Part shown: piece after piece, positions 22,494 to 32,798 of the stretch
Position numbering within the stretch: position 1 is the stretch's first letter
Layout of the letters: the number at the start of each line of letters is the position of its first letter
DNA from: Sequoia sempervirens
Lineage: Eukaryota > Streptophyta > Pinopsida > Cupressales > Cupressaceae
Assembly (NCBI GenBank): GCA_007258455.2
Contig: VDFB02254957.1
Coordinates: forward strand, 82,617 to 146,616
DNA length: 64,000 nucleotides
Reading direction: 5' to 3'
Notes under the pieces: generated by a model
What the model saw: the letters and a program-made list of their open reading frames with translations, nothing else
Database searches by the model: none
Told to the model about the DNA's origin: nothing
Position numbers and translations under genes: made by a program

Positions 22494-22674
22494 CAGGAGA
22501 GTCCTGGCTCGGGACTCGGGAGTCCGAGCTCAGGACTGGGACGAGTCCTAAGCTCGGACTCGGGAGTCCCGAGCCAGGACTCTCCTGGACTCGACTCCCG
22601 AGTCCGTGGCGAGTCGACTCGGGAGGGCTGGGGACTCGAGAGTCCGCAGAGTCCTCAAGAGTCTGCAAACTATG
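22494..22674. repeat. hAT right end: subterminal repeats, long hairpin and TIR
   Basis: The region mixes GACTCGG and its complement. A perfect 24-bp inverted repeat pairs 22494-22517 with 22564-22587, extendable to about 35 bp with three mismatches, so this end can fold into a strong GC-rich hairpin. The 16-bp TIR closes the element at 22674. The left end lacks this hairpin, so the two ends are asymmetric. Confidence 0.8.
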
Positions 22675-23520
22675 GTATGACTTGTCAGCAGAACAAGTCA
22701 GAGTAAAATTTTCTAGCTGGGTTACTTCAACCATTACCCATTCCAGAGTAGAAATGGCAAAGTGTATTTATGGATTTCATCATTGGTCTATTGAAGGTAC
22801 AAGGCAGAAACTTCATTTTTGTAGTTGTGGATTGGTTGACCAAGTTTGCTCATTTCTTCACCATCTCTGCAAAGTTTAGGGCACCTCAGATAGCAGAGTT
22901 GTTTTTCAGATAGGTGTTTAGGCTCCATGGGTTGCCGAAGAACACAGTTAGCGACAAGGATAGCAGGTTCCTCAGTGCTTTTTGGTAGGAGCTATTCAAA
23001 TTAGATGGCATAGAGTTGACTCCTAGCACAAGTTACCACCCTTAGACAGATGGCCAAACGAAGATTGTGAAAAAATGGGTTGAGGGATATATGCATAAAT
23101 CTGTGGTAAGGCAGTAGAGAGCATGGATCAAGTGGTTGCACTTGGGTGAACATTGCTACAACACAACCTATCATATGTCAATTTGGATGAATCCTTTTCG
23201 AGCATTATATGGTTATGATGCTCTATCATTCTTGGACTTGGCCTTCAAGGATAGCAGGGCTCCAAAAGATAAGGATTGGATCAAAGAAAGTTAGGAAATC
23301 CTTAGATCTCTTTTACAGAGTGCTTATAATCAGCAAAAAATACATGTAGATAGGCACAAGATTGAGAGAAGTTTTGAGTGGAGGACTTGGTTTTCTTGTG
23401 CCTACAACCCTACAGGAAATCCTTGAAGAAAAGTGGTGTAGAGAAGCTAAAACCTCGCTTGTATGGTCCTTATAGGGTGACTCGCAGAGTGGGGGAAGTG
23501 GTGTATGAGCTTGAGGTATT
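22675..23520 (+). pseudogene. Element A integrase, second part (catalytic core and C-terminal domain)
   Basis: After the duplicated GTATGACT the frame resumes with CQQNKSE, then the core: FIFVVVDWLTKFAHF (about 22815-22860), FRLHGLPKN(T), SDKDSRFLSAFW (about 22950-22990) and SYHPQTDGQT. The residue after DGQT is lysine (AAG near 23056) where the catalytic glutamate of the DDE triad is expected. GPYRVTRRVGEVVYELEV near 23460-23520 ends the recognisable C-terminal domain. Several frames and stops are used. No chromodomain follows; the element is cut off here. Confidence 0.8.
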
Positions 23521-24703
23521 TGCAACATGTGTCACATGACTACAACTCTTCACATGCACACATAATTTAAATAATTTTATTATTTAAATTATGAGATTCC
23601 CACTCACATCCTATTTTTATCCCCATTCATTTTGCGTCATAGGCATCTTTTCCTCCAAAATAAATAAAAGAATCCCACTTATTTCCTCACATCCTAATTT
23701 TAGCCTCATGTCATAATCCACTTAATGTGCGTCATAGGCACTAAAATCAACTTTCAATCCTAGCCATACACATCACACATTTGACTTCTAATCTTGGCCA
23801 TTGAATCATATCAGCTCTTGCCTATAAGTCTAGCCTTTCATAGGCCATTTGAGATGAATCTTCTTCTAGTTTCCACACTCTACCAAAATTCTTTCAATCT
23901 TCTCATCTATCTATCTATCTTCTTCTATCATCTTTCATCTCAACGTTATGTTGCGAAATTGAGCAATCAACAATCAATCCTTCAAAATCTTGCATTCTTA
24001 TGCGAGGTGGAGAAGAGCAATGGAGATAAATCAAATCTAGCTTGGAGATTGGTTTGCTTTGCTTTCTTATTTTGATTTTCATGTTAGTTTGTGCTCTATT
24101 GTGCTTGTTAGGGTTTCATTATAATTTGTTTATGCATTTTCCCTAAGATGATTTTCCCTAACTATAGACTCCCTTTTGAACCTTGATCCTTGACTTATTG
24201 CGTGAGTCATCGAGTACCCTCAACACTCAAACTTCAACATTTCCACCTCTTTTCACTGTTCACTTGACCTACATCTCTGTATGACCAAACCACCATTAAT
24301 GCTTAGTTGGATGATGCATCTTCCAAAACATTTTGTGAGCATAAAAGGATCATTTAATAATGGAGATGTGAATCCGCATGGACCTTCAACAACGCTAACA
24401 AGGGAGACGACCGCCAACAATGGAAACAACATAAACAATCAAGAATGCCATTAATGTTGACATTAGGGTTTCAAACCCTACAAGACCCCTCACCATTATT
24501 ACAAAAGATGATTATAGGTTGTTGGAAATGTTCCCCCATGCCTCCTGGGTACATCCAAGCACACATGGCATAGTTTCAAGTGCGGCTTAAGGGAAAATGA
24601 TGCCCATTAGGTATGGGCACTCTTTGTGTTGTATTTGTCACGAGATATTGCCATTTAATGCAGGTTACGATATTCTTTTTATGGGTATCAAGGATTTTGA
24701 GTT
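23521..24703. repeat. Unclassified LTR-like repeat, interrupted by the family-F solo LTR
   Basis: It starts TGCAACATGTG exactly where the chromovirus integrase is cut off, and continues as C/T-rich, A-poor DNA. It contains a TATA-like GCCTATAAGTC near 23820 and a (CTAT)n microsatellite at about 23908-23922. It could be the LTR and leader of another retroelement. It resumes after the solo LTR at 28699. No coding region or inverted ends were confirmed. Confidence 0.4.
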
Positions 24704-24708
24704 ATAAT
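24704..24708. other. Left target-site duplication (ATAAT) of family-F solo LTR
   Basis: ATAAT precedes the LTR start TGTTG at 24709. The same five bases follow its end at 28699-28703. Confidence 0.85.
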
Positions 24709-25271
24709 TGTTGTACCCCAAATTAAAATTTTTGCTACACTTAGGCATTTTGAAGAAATAAGTAAAAGTCTTGTTAAATCTATCAAAAAGGTCAAAATTT
24801 GGGTGTGCATGTCTTGCATGAGGCGTAAAAACATGAAGTTTCCAAAATCTGACGATCTGGGTCTGCTCAAAGCGACCTCATCTACAAAACCTAGATCTCA
24901 ATTTTTCATCCCTACTTTTTAGGAAAATTGCTATTTTTAGAAAATTTCCAAAAATAGTAACTTTTTTTGGGTTTCTTTCGAAACAGATACTGGCAAAATT
25001 TTCTAAAAATAGAAAGTTTTTCTGCCAGGGTTCAAACTGATTTTGATTGGCTTAAAATACTTCCTCATCAGGCTGGTGTAGTCAAAATCACGAAACAATC
25101 AGTTTTACCCTAGTGGGTCTATTTTGCTTTTTCAATTTCAGAAAGCATTTCGGGAACTTCAAAGTCATCAATGGAGGTCAGTCGGCTCCCAGGTGTCAGA
25201 TTCAACACTCAAGCAATGAATATAAGATGGGTTGAAGAACATGCACGAAGGATGAAGGTGAAATTTGCAGA

Positions 25272-26260
25272 AAAATGACTAAGTCTGCCAACCATGGGCG
25301 CCCCAGGAGAAGATAGTCGCCCATCTTTTTAGGGCATCAGATGATGGAATTAGGGTTTGAGCTTCGAGGAAAAGTTGTTCAGATTCTTCCCAACTTCACA
25401 GTGAGTCCGACAACGTCATCATCAAATCAGCCAGTCACCCGGAATTCGAAATCAAACAGGGAGGTTTCAACCAGAAGGCAGAAGGCAAACCATGAAAATC
25501 ACCGAAAATTTTCTAAGTCTGGAAACTTTGGGCGCCCCAGGTGCCCAAGGGCGCCCAATCTTTTGAGAGGCCTAACTCAGCAGTTAGGGTTTGCAGATGG
25601 GATCAATCTCTTCAAAATTCAGTCAGCTTTGCAATGGATATCTCCATCAGAACATCAGACTGGTCAATCTCCAGAAAATCCAGATCAAAGTTGAAGGTAT
25701 AAGATGAAGATTCAAGTTTGAAGATGAAATCAAGCAGAAAAATGGTTAAGTCTGATGAAAATTGACGCCCCTGTGAAGGATAGGCGCCCAAGGTTTTGAA
25801 GCCTGAAATGATGGATTTTGCAGTTGCAACCACCAAGATCACCTCATCAGATTCAGCCAAGCTATCCAACGAAGCAGTCAGCCAACCAATCTGATCAATG
25901 TAGCTCCCAGAATCGAGGATTCATCAGAAGATCAAAGGGAAATAGAGAGTGAAAAACACAAAAAAATGGCTAACACTGTAAAGATTGGGTGCCCCAGAAG
26001 GAGATGGGCACCCATGATTTTGGAGCATCAGATGAAGTTTTTAGCTGAAGCTACCTCCAGGTTGATCTTCTCAGATTCAATCAGGCTTCGTAATGAAACA
26101 TCCAGCTCATTCATCGGATCAACCTGGAAGCCAAAGATCAAAATGAAGTAGGGTTTCAAAGATGAGAAAAATTGAAAAACTCAAAAAGTGACTAAGTCTG
26201 GGAGAAGTTGGCGCCTCTAGCCAAGAAGGGTGCCCAAAATACCATGCCTTAGTAAAATTT
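25272..26260 (+). repeat. Degenerate tandem array, five units of about 229 bp, in LTR F
   Basis: Units begin near 25272, 25500, 25738, 25963 and 26188. Each starts with a form of AAAATGACTAAGTCTG and contains two GGCGCCC-type boxes about 20 bp apart. Most then carry GCATCAGATGATG and a TCAGATTCA region. Divergence between units is substantial. Short ORFs at 25341-25694 and 25966-26151 are created by the array. Confidence 0.75.
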
Positions 26261-26607
26261 TCAAATTTTCAAATTGCAAAATGAAAGATGAATGTCTAAG
26301 TTCAATGAACAGGCAGATTTTAGGGTTTTGAAGATAAAAGCGAAAGAAAGCAGAGTTATCTCAAGCCAAAAGGCTTATTTAAGAGGCTTTTATCATTCAA
26401 AATTCATTATTCTTTGCAAGTGGCATCCAAGTTGAAGAGGAGCAGCAACTTTGAAGTTTTTATTTCAAGATTTCAGAGTTCAAGGTTGCTAATTTTCAAG
26501 AAGTTCTCCATTAATTTTCAGACCAGCAACATATGACCTTTGTTTTTCATGCTTTTTTCATCCAAAACATCAAATTTTTGAAGAAGAAGGTCAATGTTTT
26601 CAATTTT

Positions 26608-27060
26608 CAGCCATCTGGGTCTTTTCACCTTATCATTCTGAAGAATTTTTGAAGAAATTTCTCAAGTTGCAGCAGCTGCTTTTTCCTTGCATGTCAGAGA
26701 AATCATCAGAGTTTTCAAATTTTGATCATTTGGGTCCTCTTAAAACAATCTTCTGAAGAAAACCCAGATCACAGCTTTTTCAAGAAAATTTCAGATTCTA
26801 GGGTTTTCTTGCTTTTTCAATCAGCCCTCAGTATTTTTCTGATCAACTGGGTTCATTCCAAATCTTCTTCTGAACAAAACCCAAGTGCCAACTTTTTTCG
26901 TGAAAAATTGAAGAAATTAGGGTTTGTTGCTTTTTTTCGGTAAAAACTCAAAATTTTCAAAAACGGACGATCTAGGTTGTCTTGGAACGAAATTCTGAGC
27001 AAAACCCATATCTCAGAAAAGTTTCTAAAAATTTGTCGGTTTGAAGAAGAAAAACCAACA
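26608..27060 (+). repeat. Second degenerate tandem array, about 118-bp units, in LTR F
   Basis: Four units start near 26608, 26720, 26838 and 26962. Each has a GATC(A/T).(C/T)TGGGT(C/T) opening, a TTCTGA(A/G).AAAACCCA(G/A)(A/T) centre and a T-rich close, often with TAGGGTTT. The units grow more diverged toward the right, just before the ORF at 27135. Confidence 0.65.
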
Positions 27061-27134
27061 TTCTAAAAATAGTAAGTTGCTCAAAACTTGTCTAAACCTA
27101 GGCGAGTTTACAGTCATTCTTGAAGGCTTTCAAA

Positions 27135-27758
27135 ATGGAATACACTCCCAATGATTTCAAGACCAAATCAGCTCTCTACCATGACTTCATCAAAATAGCT
27201 GAGACTGACTTGCATCACATCAAGCCGGTGTTCAACCTACATGCTTTGGAGAGCACAGGTAACATTGCAATCAGAAACCTAGGGAACTCTAGACTACTCG
27301 CAGCGGCATCCATTCCTATTTCAGTACAGAGTCTCGAATTTGTAATCGCTTGCATCAAGCATTACAATCCGGCGACACGGGAGATTCAATCAGTAGATGG
27401 CAGATTGATTTGCAGTTTGAAACGTGACATGATCGAGAAATGCTTCTCAATTCCTCCTTGGCCTGAAAGTGTGACTATTTCTAAAGGAGAATGTGAAAGG
27501 ATATGGGAGATGCACAAGGACAAGTACAGTAAGAAGATTGCACAAAAGTGGATGAAGGAAAAACATAAGACTCTGCCAAGTCACATTTCCATGATGTCAG
27601 CAAAGTTCGAGAAAACAGCCAATGAGGTTGAAGATTTCCTGAGATCAATTGCAGATGGTGAAGAGATCCTAGAAAAGAAAAACTTTTCTATTGATAGTAT
27701 TGATGCACCTGACAGGGACACAGTTTCTAGCTTTTTAACGGATGTGATCGAGATTTAA
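27135..27758 (+). CDS. Unknown 207-residue protein encoded inside LTR F (U3)
   Basis: This is one of the longest undamaged single-frame ORFs in the window, starting at the first ATG (27135; MEYTPNDFKTKSALY) and ending TAA-free through to a TAA at 27756. It has no signal peptide or membrane segment. The middle reads LEFVIACIKHYNPATREI followed by GRLICSLKRDMIEKCFSIPP, a hydrophobic-W/Y-P-x-T then GR(L/I)I...I pattern that resembles plant-mobile-domain-like repeat proteins. The C-terminal third is lysine-rich and probably helical. It lies 240 bp upstream of the LTR TATA box on the same strand, so it is not part of the canonical transcript. I do not recognise a function. It could be a captured host fragment or an element-specific protein. 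Confidence 0.6.
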   Translation: MEYTPNDFKTKSALYHDFIKIAETDLHHIKPVFNLHALESTGNIAIRNLGNSRLLAAASIPISVQSLEFVIACIKHYNPATREIQSVDGRLICSLKRDMIEKCFSIPPWPESVTISKGECERIWEMHKDKYSKKIAQKWMKEKHKTLPSHISMMSAKFEKTANEVEDFLRSIADGEEILEKKNFSIDSIDAPDRDTVSSFLTDVIEI

Positions 27759-27995
27759 AGTAGCTTTCTTCTAGAAGCTTTTTTTCCGCTTTCTTTCTAT
27801 TCTTGGAACAATTCTTATTTATTCTTTGAAGAAGAGAAAGAAGATAAAATGTAGTAGTTGGCACTTCTAGCTTTTCCTGCTTTCTTAGGTGTTAGATGTT
27901 ATCTTCTTTTAGTTTTAGAAATAAAGCTTGCTTGCTGAGCAAGTCTTAGTTGTAAAAGCAACGAGATTTTAGGGTTCCCTACTCCTCTGCTTGGC

Positions 27996-28003
27996 TATAA
28001 ATA
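27996..28003 (+). promoter_or_regulatory. TATA box of LTR F
   Basis: CTATAAATAAGAGC is conserved in the minus-strand copy of the family (63818-63825), where the surrounding GAGC is also kept. It marks the probable Pol II promoter, with transcription to the right. Confidence 0.75.
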
Positions 28004-28698
28004 AGAGCAGCCTTGCTCATTTATTTTCAACCATGCTAGTGATAACAAAACGCTAAGCCTATTCGTGCCTTCTATTTGTTATTTAGTGTTGTTCAATCGT
28101 ACTTATGATAGCAAATTGCTGAGTCTCTTTTAGCCAGCAAGTTGTTGTTGTAGTTGCTGTTTATTTTGTGTAAGAACAAGATTGCAAGTCTCTTTTAGCT
28201 GCAAATTCTTGTTCCGTGCATGTGTTTAGTGTAATCTTTGTTCCAGAAATTTGAGAAATAAAGTCTTGAGCCTCTTTTGCCCTGATATAATGTCTCAGAT
28301 TTCTGTTTATTGTGTTATATGATCTTTAATTTCAGCTTGCATTGAAAGTAAGTAGATGTATGTTGGAAGGAGAGATTATCTAAGTATTTTTTCAGAGAAT
28401 CAAACTTTGTTCATTTCTAATTCTCTTGCTCTGCGTTTTACTTGAGATATTAGAAACGTCATTAGCGTAGGTTAGTCGTAGTTGAAGTTCTAAATCAGAA
28501 AATCTTAGCTACGGCGTTTGAGTTTTATAAACCTTGTGCTCTAGCTGAACCAAAAAGATAGGCAAATTAGATTTAATTTACTTTCTTTCACATCATCAGC
28601 AAGAGGGAGCTTCCCCTCCTAATTTGAAGAGCAGTTTATCTGTGCATAGCTGTTCGTTTCAAATCCGCATTCCAGAGGTGCGAATTTAAACGTCAACA

Positions 28699-29470
28699 AT
28701 AATAAAAGATTATTATGAAAAATATTCAAAACTTTTGTTCAAACACCTAGTTTCGCGGACAAAATCCCATGAATTTGTTGGAGATCGAAGGATGAAAACC
28801 TTGAAGATCTCATGTGCCAAAGGACAAAAACCCTCTTGATGGAAGGGCTGATCTCACCTAGAGATCACATTCAAGCTTTCATGATGGCGAATCTTAGTGA
28901 TAGAGAGTTGGCATGGCATCGTCGTTGTCATAGGTTTCAATATTGTATTTCCAACTTGCAGTTGTTATTTCCATTATTGGTGTATATTGTTGTATTTCTA
29001 GTTGTTGTGGTCATTGCCTTATTAGTGTTTGTAATGTATTATAGTCCCATCAATTCAATAAATACTCTACAACCTATTTTGTATCTTTACAGGCCCTATT
29101 TGTAACCTAGGTAATTCACGTTAATGCATAAACCATGTTTTCTGATTTGGGTTTGTGTTAGATTAAACGACTAAATTATATGAATCCGAAACCTTTCTAT
29201 TGGGCTATTAGTATTAATGCGTAAATGATGAGAAAACTAGGGTTTGCAAGATTGGTTAGACATTTAAATCTAAAAGTAGTATTTAAAGGTGAACCCTACC
29301 CACAAATTTAGGGTTTGTATGATGCTAGCTTAAATATTATTAGATCTATCAACTATTTACCCTAAATATTTGGTTGTGACATGAGAAGGTATATGAGAGA
29401 AGTTGATTTAAATAATATTTGTAGAAGGTCTAATAAAATTTTTGTAGCCATATTACTAGGGACATTATAG
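28699..29470. other. Continuation of repeat interrupted by LTR F; LTR end-like site at 29458-29470
   Basis: It begins with the duplicated ATAAT and shows no gene. A C-terminally hydrophobic ORF (28812-29105) has no recognisable domain. At 29458 AGGGACATTATA followed by GTGCAACATGAGAC looks like an LTR end plus a start of internal sequence. Confidence 0.4.
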
Positions 29471-29790
29471 GTGCAACATGAGACCAAAAAGGAGGAGTTG
29501 GTGTTGAGGATGAAGGTGCAATAGAGGAAGAGCATTTGTAAGAAAAATCATTGACATGAAAGAATTGGTGGAGATGAGGATTCTTGATGAACAACAATCT
29601 TTGAGTAAGTTAGAACAAGAAGCTAGTGTAGCAATAGATTTTGAGGAGAAACTTGTATAAGAAAGAAAAGTGTAAGAACTGAAGAGACAATTAATGGAAA
29701 AAGGAAAGATGCAAGGAGGGTTTTGATAAATTTCTTGACCGATCACAAAGGTTGTATGGAGAGATGAGGGCAAGGTGTCTAAAATAGACA
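29471..29790 (+). pseudogene. Gag-like coiled-coil remnant
   Basis: In broken + frames this reads as an acidic then helical protein: EDEGAIEEEHL, IIDMKELVEMRILDEQQSL, SKLEQEASVAIDFEEKLV, ELKRQLMEKGKMQGGF. Such glutamate/lysine-rich helical N-termini are common in plant retrotransposon gags. Stops occur at 29656 and 29669 and the frame is lost by about 29725. Assignment to an element is uncertain. Confidence 0.4.
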
Positions 29791-30931
29791 TGAATTGAGT
29801 TAGTTGGATCAAAGATCCAAACTAAGTGCTCAAGCCCTTATTGGGGACAAAAATGTATGTAGTGCTAGATAATGTTGGTACTTGGTTATGCTAAAGAATA
29901 ATCATTTCCAATGTTAAAAAAAGAGGGAGTTGATCACCAATTCAATAATGGACCTAGTCGAATAATGTTAAAGGAAAAAGGAGCTATTTCAAGATGTGCA
30001 AATAGTCATGAACAAGTGAAAGATAACTAAATGTCACTTAGCACCCATGTGCCAAAGATTGTAGGTTCGTTGCCACATCGTAGAATACAAAAGATAGGTT
30101 TAGTTAAGGGGATGATCCTCATATGCTAGTGATAAAACCCTAGCCATGTAGATTCCTATTTAAATTCCCTTGTATAGGCCATTTACTTGGACACACTTCC
30201 AGGGGGCACTTTGTGCAGATGACTTGAGAAGAGTGTGGAGCCATCAAAGGCCATGTATTAGTCTTCATAGGCAGAGGGTGGGATATTAACTATTTGTAAA
30301 TTATAAGTTGAATGGATAGGGGATGAGAATTAAAGTAAGGAATTGGTTGATACTAATCATGAATTGCAATTTTTACTGAAGTATATGATTGAATAGAATT
30401 CAATGATGTTGGGTATATGTTCTCATGTCTTGTTTAATGATGTGTTATGATTGACACCAATCTCTACTTATATAGTTGAGTCAAGCCTTGGATCTTGGTG
30501 TTAGAGTGTAATGGTTAGTTGGGATATTTTGCAAGAGAAAACTACTTAGTTGAAAGCAAACTCTATATGATAGGCTTTCTCACAACGTGGAGTAGGGCTT
30601 GGTGATTGATATTGAAAATAGATAGAACTCTTGTATGACATAGACCACTCCCAAGGTCTTTCTTTTAGTCGTCCTTTAATTATTCTTGGCCTTAGAGAAT
30701 AGTTTTCTTTGAAACAAATGAGTAGTTTAACTTTGGTTTCCTGTTTGCACCAAGGTGTAGTTGATATTGAAGTTGGGACATGTCCAAATGCAACATGAAA
30801 ATTGTTCCATTATAGATCCATAATTAGTTTTGACATTCTAGGGAACTATTCCTCAACATACATGTTACCATTCCTTATGTATTTTCCAAGGTTATATGCT
30901 ATCAAAACAACAATATAATGCTGCAAAAGGG
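29791..30931. other. Unclassified sequence, no gene seen
   Basis: AT-rich intron or decayed repeat without sustained coding similarity, RNA gene or recognisable terminal motifs. Confidence 0.35.
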
Positions 30932-32638
30932 TGTCATGTCTTTTTTCCAAGCATAAGTCCCAAGGAGATCCTTAGCTTATTATTTAATTTTTTGTAGGCT
31001 TAATAGGGTGGTGCAAGGGAAATAATTTAATAATTTATCTTGAGTTGTCCAAAAAGTAACTTTATATATATATATATATAAAGACAACTTATGTTTTATT
31101 ATTAAAAATGTTATTTTAAAGAGAGACAAAAGTGTCACTAGGAACGGTGTCCAAAAACAATGTTAATTTAAAGGACATTTTATGCACTTTTTAAAAATAT
31201 AGTTTTGGAAGGAATTGGAAAAAATATATTATAATTCCCTTAAGTGCCTAGATGAAAAGGAGATGAGCATTGAAGAGGATTACCAATTTGAGAATATCAA
31301 ACCCCATTTTCTCTTGAGATCAAATGCAAGGCATTTTTTTGCTTGAGGATGAAAACCCTTTTTGCAAATGGATTTTAGGATGAAAACCCTTATATTCATG
31401 AGTAGTTCCATCCAAGGATTACCAATGAGCTAATTGTTCCAAAGAAAAAATAGTTTTAGCTGGTTTGGTGTGTTGTGTGAGATTTTAAATTTTGTTTGGT
31501 TTCCAATTTGGTGTTTCTAGATTTCAATGAGTTTGAGAAATTTGTGTCTTTGATATTAGTATTGGGTGGTTTTTGAATATTAGATTTACTAGTGTATAGT
31601 GTTAAATCTTTAATATTATTTTGGTCCATTCCTTGGTTCGCCACCATTTCTATTTCCCACTCGTACCATCTATATTGATGAGAATATATATTAATGTTGT
31701 TATTGTTGGCTATATTAAGTTTGAAGCTGCCGCATCTTTCTTAGATCATGAATTTATTGGTATGAAGTTCCATACCTTTGTGAAAGGTGGTGAACCAAGC
31801 ATATTTGTAATTTGCTGCCGTACCATACTACAATGATATCGCAACCTTTGAAGCTTCCTATTAATTAATATTGTTGGGCTGTTGTACTTGTTATGAGGTG
31901 CTGCAATTTATTTTAGTGGTTTGTCTCCCCAATTTGATGATTTAATCATCTCCATTGTAGCCGTACAGTTTTGGTATGCTATTATTTCAACGAATTGATC
32001 TTTTACATTAGATTTTATCATAGTATTTCAGCAGTTTTTCATTATTTGATATCACTACTATTGTTAACAATTCATGGGATTACATTTCTCTTGATAACAA
32101 ACTAAATCTTGAAGGAATTACTTGTAATAACTCCAACATAATCATTTGGTATTTCTTAATGTAATTTTCTATGCGGTTTACCACCAGAAATAATATAAAT
32201 TTTGTAGTTGATTTCATTATTGTAAGTCAGGAAGGCTATGCTGCCATGACAATAGTGAATTAGTTTTTAATTTCTAGCATTTTTATTGCTAATGTTAATC
32301 TATATGGTTTTATGCTAGATTTAGATCTTGTAATTGTTTTGGAAGGCTTGTCACTAGAACTAGTTCAATCATTTTTAGTATTAATTTGTAATTCAATTGG
32401 TAGTATTGCTGCCAAAATAAGTATATCTTTAATTCCAAAATTTGTAAGAGTTTGCAATATTGAATTGTTTGGCGTGTCACCAACAAGCATCTTGAGTATA
32501 ATATTATTTTAGCCCCTTTCACCATATGCTCTCACCTTTCCCACATTGGGATCTCAGTGATCAAAAGATGCCAAGGTTTTATGCTTTGTTTATTGTGAAA
32601 TTGCAAAATTAGAAAAATTTCAATTCGGGACATTACAG

Positions 32639-32649
32639 TGGTATCAGAG
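32639..32649 (+). other. Primer-binding site of element B
   Basis: TGGTATCAGAG, matching the initiator methionine tRNA type PBS, lies one base after the LTR end GGGACATTACA. Confidence 0.8.
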
Positions 32650-32798
32650 TTGCTGATCTTGCTATCTTGTAGAGTAATTAATAGTTGATGTAGTGCACAC
32701 CATGAGAGTGATAGAGAATGCAAATACTATTAGAGAGAATAAATACTTATACATCAGAACATCAGTGTGAGCACTAGAGTCTAGAGATAAAAGAGTTT

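Larger units (their letters stand above)
19159..22674 (-). mobile_element. hAT DNA transposon, 3,516 bp, complete, with 8-bp target duplication
   Basis: The termini are perfect 16-bp inverted repeats (CATAGTTTGCAGACTC at 19159 and its complement ending at 22674). GTATGACT occurs on both sides (19151-19158 and 22675-22682), an exact 8-bp target duplication as made by hAT transposases. Removing the element and one GTATGACT restores the integrase reading CMT-CQQNKSE. Inside is a four-exon transposase on the minus strand. The ends are rich in ACTCGG-type subterminal motifs. The element is structurally complete; its activity is doubtful because of a one-base shift in the transposase. Confidence 0.95.
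13406..23520 (+). mobile_element. Chromovirus-type LTR retrotransposon A, 3'-truncated, with nested insertions
   Basis: The element starts with a 5' LTR (13406-15515) and a PBS (15517-15530). Then come gag, a zinc knuckle, protease, RT, RNase H and an integrase that is interrupted by a hAT transposon at 19159-22674. Coding similarity ends near 23520 (YRVTRRVGEVVYELEV), short of a chromodomain and 3' LTR, and another repeat begins there. The domain order PR-RT-RH-IN is Ty3/Gypsy. Many stops and frameshifts show it is dead. Without a 3' LTR no target duplication can be checked. Confidence 0.85.
24709..28698 (+). mobile_element. Family-F solo LTR, 3,990 bp, with internal ORF and tandem arrays
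   Basis: It is bounded by TGTTG and CAACA and flanked by identical ATAAT. No internal retrotransposon genes lie between, so it is one LTR, unusually long at almost 4 kb. In order it contains a left block shared with the 696-bp copy at 13634, a five-copy array (25272-26260) and a four-copy array (26608-27060). A 207-codon ORF (27135-27758), a TATA box (27996-28003) and a right block shared with 13634-14329 and with the minus-strand copy at 62989 follow. The TATA position puts about 3.3 kb in U3 and 0.7 kb in R-U5. The family is unassigned because no pol gene is present. Confidence 0.88.

Noticed and set aside
22457..22879. 140-residue + strand ORF
   Set aside because: It crosses the right end of the hAT transposon, its TIR and the interrupted integrase; the GC-rich subterminal repeats create the open frame.
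25272..26260. Regularly spaced repeats considered as a CRISPR-like array
   Set aside because: Units are 229 bp, degenerate, within a plant LTR, and have no short identical repeats with unique spacers.
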